A stretch of DNA of 50,530 nucleotides, taken from contig JAIKXM010000011.1 in assembly GCA_024684085.1 (NCBI GenBank), forward strand, positions 1-50,530, in the 5' to 3' direction. The position numbers and the translations under genes were made by a program. A model generated the notes under the pieces. That model was not told the origin of the DNA. It worked only from the letters and a program-made list of their open reading frames with translations, and searched no databases. Positions 24,274-32,384 of the stretch are shown here, piece after piece (the first letter of the stretch is position 1; the number at the start of each line of letters is the position of its first letter). Source of the DNA: Lachnospiraceae bacterium. Lineage in GTDB: Bacteria; Bacillota; Clostridia; Lachnospirales; Lachnospiraceae.

Positions 24274-27090
24274 TCACATTCGTCTTCTGTTTCTGACTTC
24301 CCTTAGATAATAGATCGCCGCCCCTATAAATACTACCATAGAAGCAAGTAGCAGCATAATCCAGCCTTCCAGATTATTGGTATCTTCCGTAGCCGGAGCC
24401 GCATACCTTACTATCCTCATGTTGGTAGCAGTGTACTGAGCCGTATTACCGGTAGTCAGTGTCTGTACTCCCGTCTTATCACCCGGATCAGCCTGAGGCT
24501 GTGCACCCGGTGTCGTGCCCGTTCCCGGAACCTTCGGCGAAGGCGTTGCTGTCGGATTCGCAGTCGGTGTCGGCGTGGGCGTAGGAGTTGTATTAATCGG
24601 TGTATCTGTCGCCCCCATTGTCGGATTAACAACCTTAGCCGTAGGTGTAGGCGTTACCTCTACCGTGGGCGAAGGCGTTATCCCAACCGTGGGTGTAGGC
24701 GTTATTCCAGCCGTAGGTGTAGGCGTTATTCCAGCCGTAGGTGTAGGTGTTATCCCAACCGTGGGTGTAGGTGTTATTCCAACCGTGGGTGTAGGTGTTA
24801 TTCCAACCGTGGGTGTAGGCGTTATCCCAACCGTGGGTGTAGGTGTTATTCCAACCGTAGGTGTAGGCGTTATCCCTACAGTAGGTGTAGGTGTTGGTGT
24901 GATCACAACATTCTCAAAACCGTAGGCTCCTCCTCCTGACATAAGTGTCAGAAGATCTTCATGCTCCTCGGCCGTCACATGTGTATATGTATATTCCGTT
25001 CCATTCGTAAGCAAAGTCCAAACCGGTTCATCGACTCCATTATATACGCCCTTCCATACCTGAACAGTTGCGATCGCATAACGATCCACAGTCTCAACAT
25101 TGTTCATTGTTGAATCGAAAATGGGTGCTGTATAAACAGGATTGGTTGTCTTCTCCGCAGTCACCGCAATTTTGTAAATAGTATTATCTTTGATGTAGCT
25201 GTCAGCACTGTTGACCGACTTCTCGAAGAGATAGAAATCTCTCGTCCCCACATAATCCACAGGTATCAGAAGATCCGCGGTTCCAAGATACTCATAGCCT
25301 GCCTCCGCTCTGGTATGGCTGGTTATGTATGAGAGGATATCAGTTCCCTGATAGTCCGTACTGATTGCAAAAGTGAACTCACCGTTAACGTGAGCGACAT
25401 TATTGTCAGCCTCATCTTTTACCCTCTTATCGATCAGCACTTCCATTCTGTCATAGACTGAATTTAGCGCCGTCGCAGCAGGCTGAGGTGTACCGATAAC
25501 AAGATATCCGTTACACAGGACACCACCACCGTGAGTGGTAGACGAGTTATGCATTATGATTACCGTATTGGGGCCGATCGCCGCTGTTGCTGCAGCCTTC
25601 GCAGCCGCATCTGCATTATTGTTAGCACCGCACAGATAGGTTGCCGTTACTCTGGAATCATCCGTTACAGGACCAAAAGCATGACCGTCGCTACTGCCCG
25701 ACCATACTTCATAACCACCGCCCAACATAACGTTGGACATCGACGTATTGAGACAGCAGAAGTAATCATCGTAGCCGTTGTTCATGAAGACCTCATCCTG
25801 AGAAGCCAGATGATCCCTGTTCTTGGATGACTCCGAACCTGAGAGATGAGTTCCGTCTGCAGTATTGTCAAAAATAGCAGCGCCATTGTCGTACGTGAAC
25901 ACTCTACCTGTAGAACAGCCCGCAAGACCGCCTCCAAAGCCATCTGCTGAGTTATCGGCAATATAAGCTTCAGGCATCTGACAATATCCGGTCGACTGAA
26001 TGAAGATTCCGCCACCGCCCCAGTCCTGAACGTTAAGAGTCTTATTGTAAGTAAATACACCCGCGTTGATAACAGCGTTGGCCTGATGACCGATAGTAAT
26101 GCCACCGCCCTCACTTCTGTTGGCAGTGTTGCCTACGAAATAGCCACCGTTCATCACGAACTTATTGGAAGCATATGAGGGATAATAGCTTCCCAGCTGG
26201 AATCCGCCACCACCGGCACCTGCATTATTATTGGTAAAATAGCCGTCATTCATGGTCACGGTCACGCCGCCGTCGGCATAAAGACCGCCACCGTTACACC
26301 CCCATTCGTGACTTATAGTTCTGTTATTAGTGATGTAACCTGAATTGATCTCAATATCACATCTGTCACAATAGATACCGCCACCCATTTGCTGAGATGT
26401 ATTATTGGAGATAACTGCGCCATTGATGATCAGAGTCGAATGACCGCTGTCCTCACCCATGATGCATATAGCTCCACCATGACCGGCACTGGTCGTATTG
26501 TTATCGATCACTGCACCTGATCCGAGAGTGACCGTCTTATTCGCACCTCTTGCAGAGATTACAGCGCCTTCCTGCGCTGAATTAAATCCACCGATATATC
26601 CTCTGTTGATCGTAAGGGATTCCGCAGACGCCGATTCAAGACTGAATATAGGATAAGCACCGTTGATTATGGCGCCTCCCGTATATGATTCGTTACTGCT
26701 ATATGATTCATATTGAGCATTAACTTTGTAGATCTGATAATTATATGTATTACCGCTTCCGGTAGAAGTATCGTCGACTACAATACCGGTTCCGTTCTTA
26801 ATGGCGAAGAATCCCGTTGCACCATTGAGGTCGATCTCATGTCCGTTAAGATCTATGGTAAGTTCGGTCCCTGATAAGAGTTCTACATAACCGTCGAACT
26901 GTCCGGCACTCACTGTAATATCCTGGATGAGTCTTACGTTATTACCGGACCGGAGTTCATCGATCAGCTGTGGCATCGCAGAGACATCAATAGTCTCTCC
27001 TGCTGCTCTTACAGTACCGCCCTCACAGGGTAAACCGGCTATGATCAGAATCAACGCCAGAACCAAAACACGTAATCTTCTCTTGAACAT
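24274..27090 (-). CDS. Sortase-anchored beta-helix surface protein with Pro/Thr stalk
   Basis: 938 residues from the ATG at 27090 (GGAG 6 bp upstream); the frame is open 222 bp further but without a ribosome site or protein-like sequence. Signal peptide 1-28. Residues about 40-480 show many short Gly/Asn-rich turns such as NGGGIYCD and NNTSAGHGGAI, typical of a right-handed parallel beta-helix of adhesin or polymorphic outer-membrane type. A Cna/SpaA-like isopeptide-type domain seems to follow (about 560-720, FTFAISTDYQGTD and FYLFEKSV). Then come ten copies of GITPTPTV, a low-complexity stretch, and a tail of PATEDTNN, a hydrophobic helix and RNRRRM. That tail looks like a sorting signal with Glu where Gly is usual. 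The neighbouring sortase is the likely anchoring enzyme. Confidence 0.88.
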   Translation of the reverse strand: MFKRRLRVLVLALILIIAGLPCEGGTVRAAGETIDVSAMPQLIDELRSGNNVRLIQDITVSAGQFDGYVELLSGTELTIDLNGHEIDLNGATGFFAIKNGTGIVVDDTSTGSGNTYNYQIYKVNAQYESYSSNESYTGGAIINGAYPIFSLESASAESLTINRGYIGGFNSAQEGAVISARGANKTVTLGSGAVIDNNTTSAGHGGAICIMGEDSGHSTLIINGAVISNNTSQQMGGGIYCDRCDIEINSGYITNNRTISHEWGCNGGGLYADGGVTVTMNDGYFTNNNAGAGGGGFQLGSYYPSYASNKFVMNGGYFVGNTANRSEGGGITIGHQANAVINAGVFTYNKTLNVQDWGGGGIFIQSTGYCQMPEAYIADNSADGFGGGLAGCSTGRVFTYDNGAAIFDNTADGTHLSGSESSKNRDHLASQDEVFMNNGYDDYFCCLNTSMSNVMLGGGYEVWSGSSDGHAFGPVTDDSRVTATYLCGANNNADAAAKAAATAAIGPNTVIIMHNSSTTHGGGVLCNGYLVIGTPQPAATALNSVYDRMEVLIDKRVKDEADNNVAHVNGEFTFAISTDYQGTDILSYITSHTRAEAGYEYLGTADLLIPVDYVGTRDFYLFEKSVNSADSYIKDNTIYKIAVTAEKTTNPVYTAPIFDSTMNNVETVDRYAIATVQVWKGVYNGVDEPVWTLLTNGTEYTYTHVTAEEHEDLLTLMSGGGAYGFENVVITPTPTPTVGITPTPTVGITPTPTVGITPTPTVGITPTPTVGITPTPTVGITPTPTAGITPTPTAGITPTPTVGITPSPTVEVTPTPTAKVVNPTMGATDTPINTTPTPTPTPTANPTATPSPKVPGTGTTPGAQPQADPGDKTGVQTLTTGNTAQYTATNMRIVRYAAPATEDTNNLEGWIMLLLASMVVFIGAAIYYLREVRNRRRM
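24660..24890. repeat. 24-bp tandem repeat coding GITPTPTV units
   Basis: About ten nearly identical 24-bp units differ mostly at third positions (GTA/GTG, GTT/GTC), so the protein unit is conserved. Copy number is likely to vary between strains and sets the length of the stalk that lifts the beta-helix from the wall. Confidence 0.85.
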
Positions 27091-27118
27091 CATCTTCTCC
27101 ATTTTCATAAAAACGTTT

Positions 27119-27260
27119 TTACAGTTACTAAATAAATAGAATGTCGCTTGCGACATTCTTGCGCCGAGCGCGTATGCTTCAGCATTATCTACCTTTCGCG
27201 CGAGTGCGTATGCTTCACATCTGCCTTTCGCGCCCTCACACTTCTCAATAGTATTATTAA
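27119..27260. other. Structured leader DNA of the surface protein gene
   Basis: The expected 5' leader of the surface protein mRNA. It holds a 9-bp perfect hairpin GAATGTCGC-TT-GCGACATTC at 27139-27158 and two imperfect direct repeats with GCGTATGCTTCA (near 27170 and 27205), each followed by CCTTTCGCGC-like sequence. It is more GC-rich than the DNA on either side. No coding sequence is evident. Confidence 0.45.
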
Positions 27261-27290
27261 ATATACTTACTTTCAAGTGGATAATTGTCC

Positions 27291-27308
27291 CAAATAGTGG
27301 ACTATTTG
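27291..27308. promoter_or_regulatory. Operator-like palindrome at the surface gene transcription start
   Basis: CAAATAGT-GG-ACTATTTG: 8-bp arms with a 2-bp centre, lying just downstream of the candidate -10 box (27318-27323) on the minus strand. A protein bound here would block transcription of the surface protein gene. Confidence 0.5.
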
Positions 27309-27317
27309 CCAATCTAT

Positions 27318-27380
27318 AGTATAATATATTATGCTATGTAACAGATGTGTAATAGATGCGTAACAGATGTGTAATGATTC
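27318..27380 (-). promoter_or_regulatory. Surface gene promoter with four 11-bp direct repeats
   Basis: Plus-strand units TGTAACAGATG, TGTAATAGATG, CGTAACAGATG and TGTAATGATTC fill 27337-27380 exactly head to tail. On the minus strand this gives TTAC every 11 bp just upstream of the -10 candidate TATACT (27323-27318). No normal -35 hexamer is present, so an OmpR-family activator binding the repeats is likely. Confidence 0.55.
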
Positions 27381-27401
27381 CCATTTTTCTAATTATACAA
27401 A

Positions 27402-27418
27402 AATCCTTTCCCGGGATT
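27402..27418 (-). terminator. Weak terminator candidate after thiN
   Basis: Minus strand AATCC-N7-GGATT followed by TTTGTATAATT, 14 bp past the thiN stop. The 5-bp stem is short, so the call is tentative. Confidence 0.35.
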
Positions 27419-27431
27419 CAGGCTCCATTTA

Positions 27432-28127
27432 TTAATTCTCTCTAACGATCAAAAGAGCCCCCCGGTTAACGCTGACTCTCGACGGCCTTCCGCAGAACTC
27501 ATTGCTGACACCGAGTGCTACATCATTGACCATATCGCCTTCATACTCATAACGAAGCCCCTTAATCTTAACCCCGGAAGCTACGTCCGAAAGAGCCATT
27601 ACAGATATCATTCCTCTTTGATCTTCATCATATTCCAAGCCGCCATTGTACAGCACCTGCATCACGGTATTCTCCGAATACATTCTGAGAGTCACTCCTC
27701 TTTTTGCATGGAATAGCATCAACTGGATATTGGCAAAAGTGTGGTCTTCACGCCTGCCACCGATTCCACCGAATATATCTGCAGATTCACAACCGGCTTC
27801 GATCGCACATCTAACCGCAAGAGCCATATCGGTATCATCCTTAACGGTACTGACTCTTACTACCCTTGTGTCACCGACATATTCCTCTTTGTATTCACCC
27901 GGCTTAAGATCATCCATATCCCCCTCTCTTAGCTGACCCTGCATTTCATGAGTCGAATCCATATCACCCACGAAGCAGTCGGGTGTTATGCCATTGCGGA
28001 TAAAAAAGCCTATTCCGGCGTCAACTGCGATAGTATAATTCTCTTTATTCCTGAGGGATCCAAGTAACTTCTCGGATTCACTTCCCACAGGAGCAGCTCC
28101 TACAAGCACTGCAATCTTCTGTCCCAT
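27432..28127 (-). CDS. thiN: Thiamine pyrophosphokinase
   Basis: Transfers pyrophosphate from ATP to thiamine to make thiamine diphosphate. 231 residues with the family landmarks: VDAGIGFFIRNGITPDCFVGDMDS in the N-terminal catalytic half (given here only as the start and end of the block, about residues 36-58), KDDTDMALAVRCAIE and IFGGIGGRREDHTFANI, and a beta-rich C-terminal thiamine-binding half. GGGAGG precedes the ATG. It is 21 bp downstream of the last glycosyltransferase gene and is likely carried on the polysaccharide transcript, although its function is unrelated. Confidence 0.94.
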   Translation of the reverse strand: MGQKIAVLVGAAPVGSESEKLLGSLRNKENYTIAVDAGIGFFIRNGITPDCFVGDMDSTHEMQGQLREGDMDDLKPGEYKEEYVGDTRVVRVSTVKDDTDMALAVRCAIEAGCESADIFGGIGGRREDHTFANIQLMLFHAKRGVTLRMYSENTVMQVLYNGGLEYDEDQRGMISVMALSDVASGVKIKGLRYEYEGDMVNDVALGVSNEFCGRPSRVSVNRGALLIVREN

Positions 28128-28148
28128 TTTTTCCTCCCTGTCACCTTG

Positions 28149-30107
28149 CTACCTCAGAGAATAGTCGCTCCTGTCCAAAGAGAAATTGATATTGTAATAA
28201 GGATCGCCGGCCTCAAGTTCTTTCTTCCACTTGTCTCTGAAGTGCTCACTCTCCCGGTTGTAACGCTCGGCCTTCTCGCCATTATCATCAAGGCCTCTGC
28301 TTATCGATTCATAATGATACAATTCCGCAAAAGGAGTGAACACATTTAGATATCCTGCTGCCCTCAGCTTAAGACAGAGATCCACATCATTAAGACTTAT
28401 CTCGAAGCTCTCGTCCAGTCCGCCGACTTCATCAAACTTCGCCCTGCTTACCATGAGGCACGCACCTGTCACGGCTGTCACATTCTGGGCATAACAGAGT
28501 CTTCCCATATAACCAAGGTTGTCATATGACTTACCGTAATGCGTATGCCCTGCCGTTCTGTGAGCACCGAGTCCGATCACAACTCCCGCATGCTGTATCG
28601 TCTTATCGGGATAGAGAAGCTTGGCACCGACAGCCGCAACATCCGGTCTCTGCGCATACATAAGCAATTCTTCTATCCAGTTAACGCTTATCACCTGCGT
28701 ATCGTTATTAAGGAGGATCAGATACTCACCTTTTGCATATCCGATACCGTAATTATTGACGGCCGAATAATTGAAGTTTCCTTCATATCTGACAACTCTG
28801 ATCTTATCATTCTGTATCTCATCATAATAATCGAAGATCTCCTTATCCTCGGAATTATTCTCGACTATTATGATCTCATAATTATCGTAAGTGGTCTTAT
28901 CTCTTATGGATTCGATACATCGCTTCAGATCATCCTTATGATCCTTATTGGGGATGATGATCGACACCATCGGATTGCCTTTGATCTCATAACTGATCCT
29001 GAATATAGTCTCAAAAGCTCTCGTGCTTGTGATCTTAAAATTCTCAAAACCGTGGGCCTTAAGATGGTCGGCAACCGCACCTCTCGCCGCCTCGATCGCG
29101 TAACTCTTGGCACTAATATCACTTGCCACACTTCCTGCATGACTGCGCCAATAATATAAGAGCCTCGGTACATGCACGATACACTTAGCCCTGTCCGTAA
29201 GCCTTAAGATCATATCATGATCCTGACTTCCGTCAAATCTTGTCCTGAACAGCTCAGTTCCCTCAAGAAGTTCTCTTGAGAAACAGCTGAAGTGACAGAT
29301 ATAATTATTTGCTCTGAGATTATCTATCGCATAGTCCGGTTTGAAATGCATTGTGATCATCTTATCGATGCTTCCGTTATGGAAAGTAGTCTCATCACAA
29401 TAGATATAATCCGCATTTTTCTCATTGATGACCTTCACATATTCATAGAGAACGGAAGGATGAAGAATATCATCATGATCAAAAAGAGCGATGTACTCGC
29501 CTGTTGACATGGCGTAGCATCTGTTGGTATTGCCCGATATTCCTTCATTGGATTCAAGCTTCATATACTTGATCCGCTCATCAGCCTTAGCTTTCTCCAT
29601 GCAGTACTCACCGACAAAAGAATGCTCTTCGTCCGAGCCGTCAGCGAGACACAACTCCCAGTTATGATAAGTCTGATATTCAACCGACTCTATCATCTCT
29701 TTTAAGAATATCATCGGAGTATTGTACAGCGGAACAAGGATACTTATCAAAGGCATCCTCTCAAATACCGCTTCCTCTTCTTCTTTTCTTCTTACCGCAT
29801 CGGGAAAGCTCTTTGTTCCGTATGACTTGCCGGCCTTCTTCTCATGGATCTTATGAGCAAGCTTCGCCTTGAAGCCTCTGAATCCGCCCAGTCCCTTGAT
29901 CCTCTTCATCAGTCGTGCCGACCTAAGCATCATATCCCTGACAGGCTTGGTATGCTTCCAGAGAGGATTATTATGTATTCGCTCAAGCCGGAAATTAAGC
30001 ATGGCATTAGCTTCCTCAAGTTCGGCCACTTTTGCAATATATTCATTACATTTCTTATGTTCCGCTTCGTACAATTCCTTGTAGTCGCGTACTTCCGTTT
30101 CGCTCAT
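28149..30107 (-). CDS. Tandem-domain GT2 glycosyltransferase
   Basis: 652 residues. A coiled coil (1-45) is followed by a basic segment, then two GT-A type GT2 domains. Domain 1 (about 118-345) has ISILVPLYNT and the DXD-type DHDD at 210-213. Domain 2 (about 378-625) has VSIIIPNKDH, the LLNNDTQ metal-binding motif near 475-480, a TGACLMVSRAKFDEVGGLDE acceptor-side segment and LYHYES. No membrane helix, so it acts at the inner face of the membrane. Two domains suggest two successive sugar transfers or a repeating extension. It is the most distal sugar enzyme of the locus; the next upstream gene is a related GT2. Confidence 0.92.
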   Translation of the reverse strand: MSETEVRDYKELYEAEHKKCNEYIAKVAELEEANAMLNFRLERIHNNPLWKHTKPVRDMMLRSARLMKRIKGLGGFRGFKAKLAHKIHEKKAGKSYGTKSFPDAVRRKEEEEAVFERMPLISILVPLYNTPMIFLKEMIESVEYQTYHNWELCLADGSDEEHSFVGEYCMEKAKADERIKYMKLESNEGISGNTNRCYAMSTGEYIALFDHDDILHPSVLYEYVKVINEKNADYIYCDETTFHNGSIDKMITMHFKPDYAIDNLRANNYICHFSCFSRELLEGTELFRTRFDGSQDHDMILRLTDRAKCIVHVPRLLYYWRSHAGSVASDISAKSYAIEAARGAVADHLKAHGFENFKITSTRAFETIFRISYEIKGNPMVSIIIPNKDHKDDLKRCIESIRDKTTYDNYEIIIVENNSEDKEIFDYYDEIQNDKIRVVRYEGNFNYSAVNNYGIGYAKGEYLILLNNDTQVISVNWIEELLMYAQRPDVAAVGAKLLYPDKTIQHAGVVIGLGAHRTAGHTHYGKSYDNLGYMGRLCYAQNVTAVTGACLMVSRAKFDEVGGLDESFEISLNDVDLCLKLRAAGYLNVFTPFAELYHYESISRGLDDNGEKAERYNRESEHFRDKWKKELEAGDPYYNINFSLDRSDYSLR

Positions 30108-30160
30108 CTACGATCCTGCCTTCACTTTATATCTTTCCTTACATATCTGTAAGACCATTT

Positions 30161-30296
30161 TCGGATTTCGATCCATCGTCTGATATCCGTTTATACGCCA
30201 TCCGGATTCCGATCCATCGCCCGATATCCGTTTATCCGCCATCCGGATTCGATCCATCACCCGATATCCGTTTATCCGTCATCCGGATTCCGATCT
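30161..30296. repeat. 40-41-bp tandem repeat between glycosyltransferase genes
   Basis: Three and a bit copies of a unit containing GATATCCG, TTTATCCGCC and ATCCGGATT then CGATCCATC. GATATCCG starts at 30182, 30223 and 30263. It fills most of the 202-bp gap between the two GT2 genes, which otherwise shows nothing but a ribosome site for the downstream gene. Confidence 0.8.
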
Positions 30297-30309
30297 GTCC
30301 TTCACCCCG

Positions 30310-32226
30310 TCATTTAACTTCAATATATCGATTGGTATATCTCTTTAATACCATCCCTGAGACAAGCCCCTCAGCCATCATGCCGACCCTGTACTTACCC
30401 TTCGGCATATCGTCCACCTGAGGATATATCCTGAAGCCGTTAAGTGCCGCCTTCTCCTCAGGATCGAGATTGATCTCAAGATCGGGTCTGTAGATCTTAT
30501 TACAAGGCATCGAATACTCTCCGCTCTCACCTTCCAGCATAAGGCTGAACTTAAGGCACGAATTATCCGATCCGGCAACAAAGGTATAGCCTCCGATATA
30601 TATATCATCTCTGTCTTCACGCTCATCCGCTTCAGGCCCGCAGAAATATCCGTAAGTCCCGCACTGCTCCAGACTGATTATCAGACAGTCATTATCCCAC
30701 TTAAGTTCCGGAGTCTTACCCAAAGGCTTCGGAACGGGTCTGTATGCATTACTGACATTCGTGTCATCTTTGTATTCGTATTCATATGTATAATTGCTGT
30801 CCAGAATATCAGCGGTAAAGTAGTCATGATAGAACGGGTCCTTGTCGTACAGATGAGGATGCTTCTTATACAAGAGGTTCCTCTCTGACTGAAGGCGTTC
30901 TATTTTCTCCTTGGACTCGTCATCACCACGGCTGAAAGACTCATAATGCCACAGGTGAGTATTGTTGACTACAACATTGAAACGCCCTTCATCAAATAGT
31001 TTAAAACATAGGTCAACATCGTTGAAGGCCACCTTCAATTCCTCATCGAATCCACCAACCAGATCGAAGTCACTGCGCTTAACAAGTAAACAGGCACCCG
31101 TAACGGCGATAACATCACGATCCATGTCATTGACATGATCGTAATACACATGATCATCCTCCTTGAACTGGAGCTTGTGAACCGGTCCCAAACGGAGGTT
31201 GGTTATACCGCAGTGCTGTATCATCTTGCTGTCGGGATAGAGTAGCTTGGCGCCGACCGCTCCCACGTGCGGAAGCGCTCCGTATGCAAGCATCTTCCTG
31301 AGCCACTTGGTATCCCTTATCTCCATATCGTCGTTTAGGAAGAGGAGATAGTCTCCGGTTGAGTGATGTGCACCTTCATTGCATATCGCTGAGAAATTGA
31401 ACTCCCTCGGAGAATAGATATACCTTATCCCCATGAAGCCCGCACCCGAACGATATGAGCCCACGATCTGCTCTATGGTCTTCTTATTATCCTCGCTGCT
31501 TCCGTTATCTATCAGAACGATCTCATATCGCACGCCGATCGTACGCTTTATAATGGATGCCAGCAGATTCTTAAGAATATCCGGATTGTCCTTTGACGGA
31601 ATGATGATGGATACAGCCTCGTCTCCTTCATACTCCGGTCTGTAACGTCTGTCATCAAACAGCGGCTTGCTGAAGTGCGTATGATACAGACAATAATCAA
31701 TATGTGACACCTGTGTCATATTCATTCCTATCGCAGTACGTACGATAAGATCATATATATCCTTACCGGGCTTTATGACCGATCCGCGGATCGCCACAAC
31801 ACTTCCCATATACAGGTAGTTAAGCAAAGTATCCGGAGACCAGTCGGGTCTGAATACGGGATTCATCCTTACAGTCTCATTGGAGTTGAACTCGTCTTCA
31901 TCTCCGTATACCACGCATACCGCAGGATCATTCGCAAAGGCTGCCTCGATCACACTGAGAGCATGTTCATCCAGCCCGTCCGTATCAGCGACGAATACAC
32001 ATATAGCCGATGTATCAAAAGAAGTATGCTCATTCACCTGCGAATAGTAGATAAGCTGAACCGGCATGTCCGATTCAACTCCCGAATTCGCGCTTCGATA
32101 TTTCTCTTCCTTGGCTCTTATCCATGTATCGTAAGAGATATATCTGCGATCCATTTCCGCATAATATTTTCTGTTCAGCCGTTCGATCATCGGCTGTCTG
32201 ATCATACTCTTTAACCCATCAAGCAT
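30310..32226 (-). CDS. GT2 glycosyltransferase with degenerate first domain and C-terminal beta domain
   Basis: 638 residues from the ATG at 32226; an in-frame TTG lies 6 bp earlier. Residues 55-195 look like a partial GT2 domain (VFVADTDG, VVYGDEDEF, FRPDWSPDTL) lacking the normal N-terminal nucleotide fold. The full GT2 domain covers about 205-440: AVSIIIPSKDN, IDNGSSEDN, the LFLNDDME metal site near 298-304, VTGACLLVKRSDFD and LWHYESFSRG. The last 130 residues are beta-rich (FCGPEADE, GKYRVGMMAEG) and resemble a small carbohydrate-recognition module, although no family is recognised. Closely similar in its GT core to the downstream enzyme, so the two probably arose by duplication. The gene end is separated from the next gene by tandem repeats. 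Confidence 0.88.
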   Translation of the reverse strand: MLDGLKSMIRQPMIERLNRKYYAEMDRRYISYDTWIRAKEEKYRSANSGVESDMPVQLIYYSQVNEHTSFDTSAICVFVADTDGLDEHALSVIEAAFANDPAVCVVYGDEDEFNSNETVRMNPVFRPDWSPDTLLNYLYMGSVVAIRGSVIKPGKDIYDLIVRTAIGMNMTQVSHIDYCLYHTHFSKPLFDDRRYRPEYEGDEAVSIIIPSKDNPDILKNLLASIIKRTIGVRYEIVLIDNGSSEDNKKTIEQIVGSYRSGAGFMGIRYIYSPREFNFSAICNEGAHHSTGDYLLFLNDDMEIRDTKWLRKMLAYGALPHVGAVGAKLLYPDSKMIQHCGITNLRLGPVHKLQFKEDDHVYYDHVNDMDRDVIAVTGACLLVKRSDFDLVGGFDEELKVAFNDVDLCFKLFDEGRFNVVVNNTHLWHYESFSRGDDESKEKIERLQSERNLLYKKHPHLYDKDPFYHDYFTADILDSNYTYEYEYKDDTNVSNAYRPVPKPLGKTPELKWDNDCLIISLEQCGTYGYFCGPEADEREDRDDIYIGGYTFVAGSDNSCLKFSLMLEGESGEYSMPCNKIYRPDLEINLDPEEKAALNGFRIYPQVDDMPKGKYRVGMMAEGLVSGMVLKRYTNRYIEVK

Positions 32227-32239
32227 CTTCAATACCCAC

Positions 32240-32384
32240 TCTTTATCTTACAGACGTATCAGCTTACCGGGTTCGTACTGAAGTAACCCTATCATCGCCT
32301 CAGTACAATACCCTCTCTTTGTCTTACAGACGTATCAGCTTACCAAGTTCATTCTGAAGCGATCTTATCATCGACTCCGTACAG
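32240..32384. repeat. 76-bp-period duplication of the methyltransferase gene 3' end
   Basis: Two copies, 32240-32308 and about 32316-32384, share CTTACAGACGTATCAGCTTACC and the following pattern. The upstream copy (in transcription) is the true end of the methyltransferase-kinase gene. The second copy lies after the stop but still reads, in one frame, as a near match to the last 19 residues including LIRL and a stop codon. Confidence 0.8.

Noticed and set aside
24660-24890. Regular short repeats that could suggest a CRISPR array
   Set aside because: Units are contiguous, in frame inside a surface protein and have no spacers; the same holds for the 39-bp repeats at 42898-43099.
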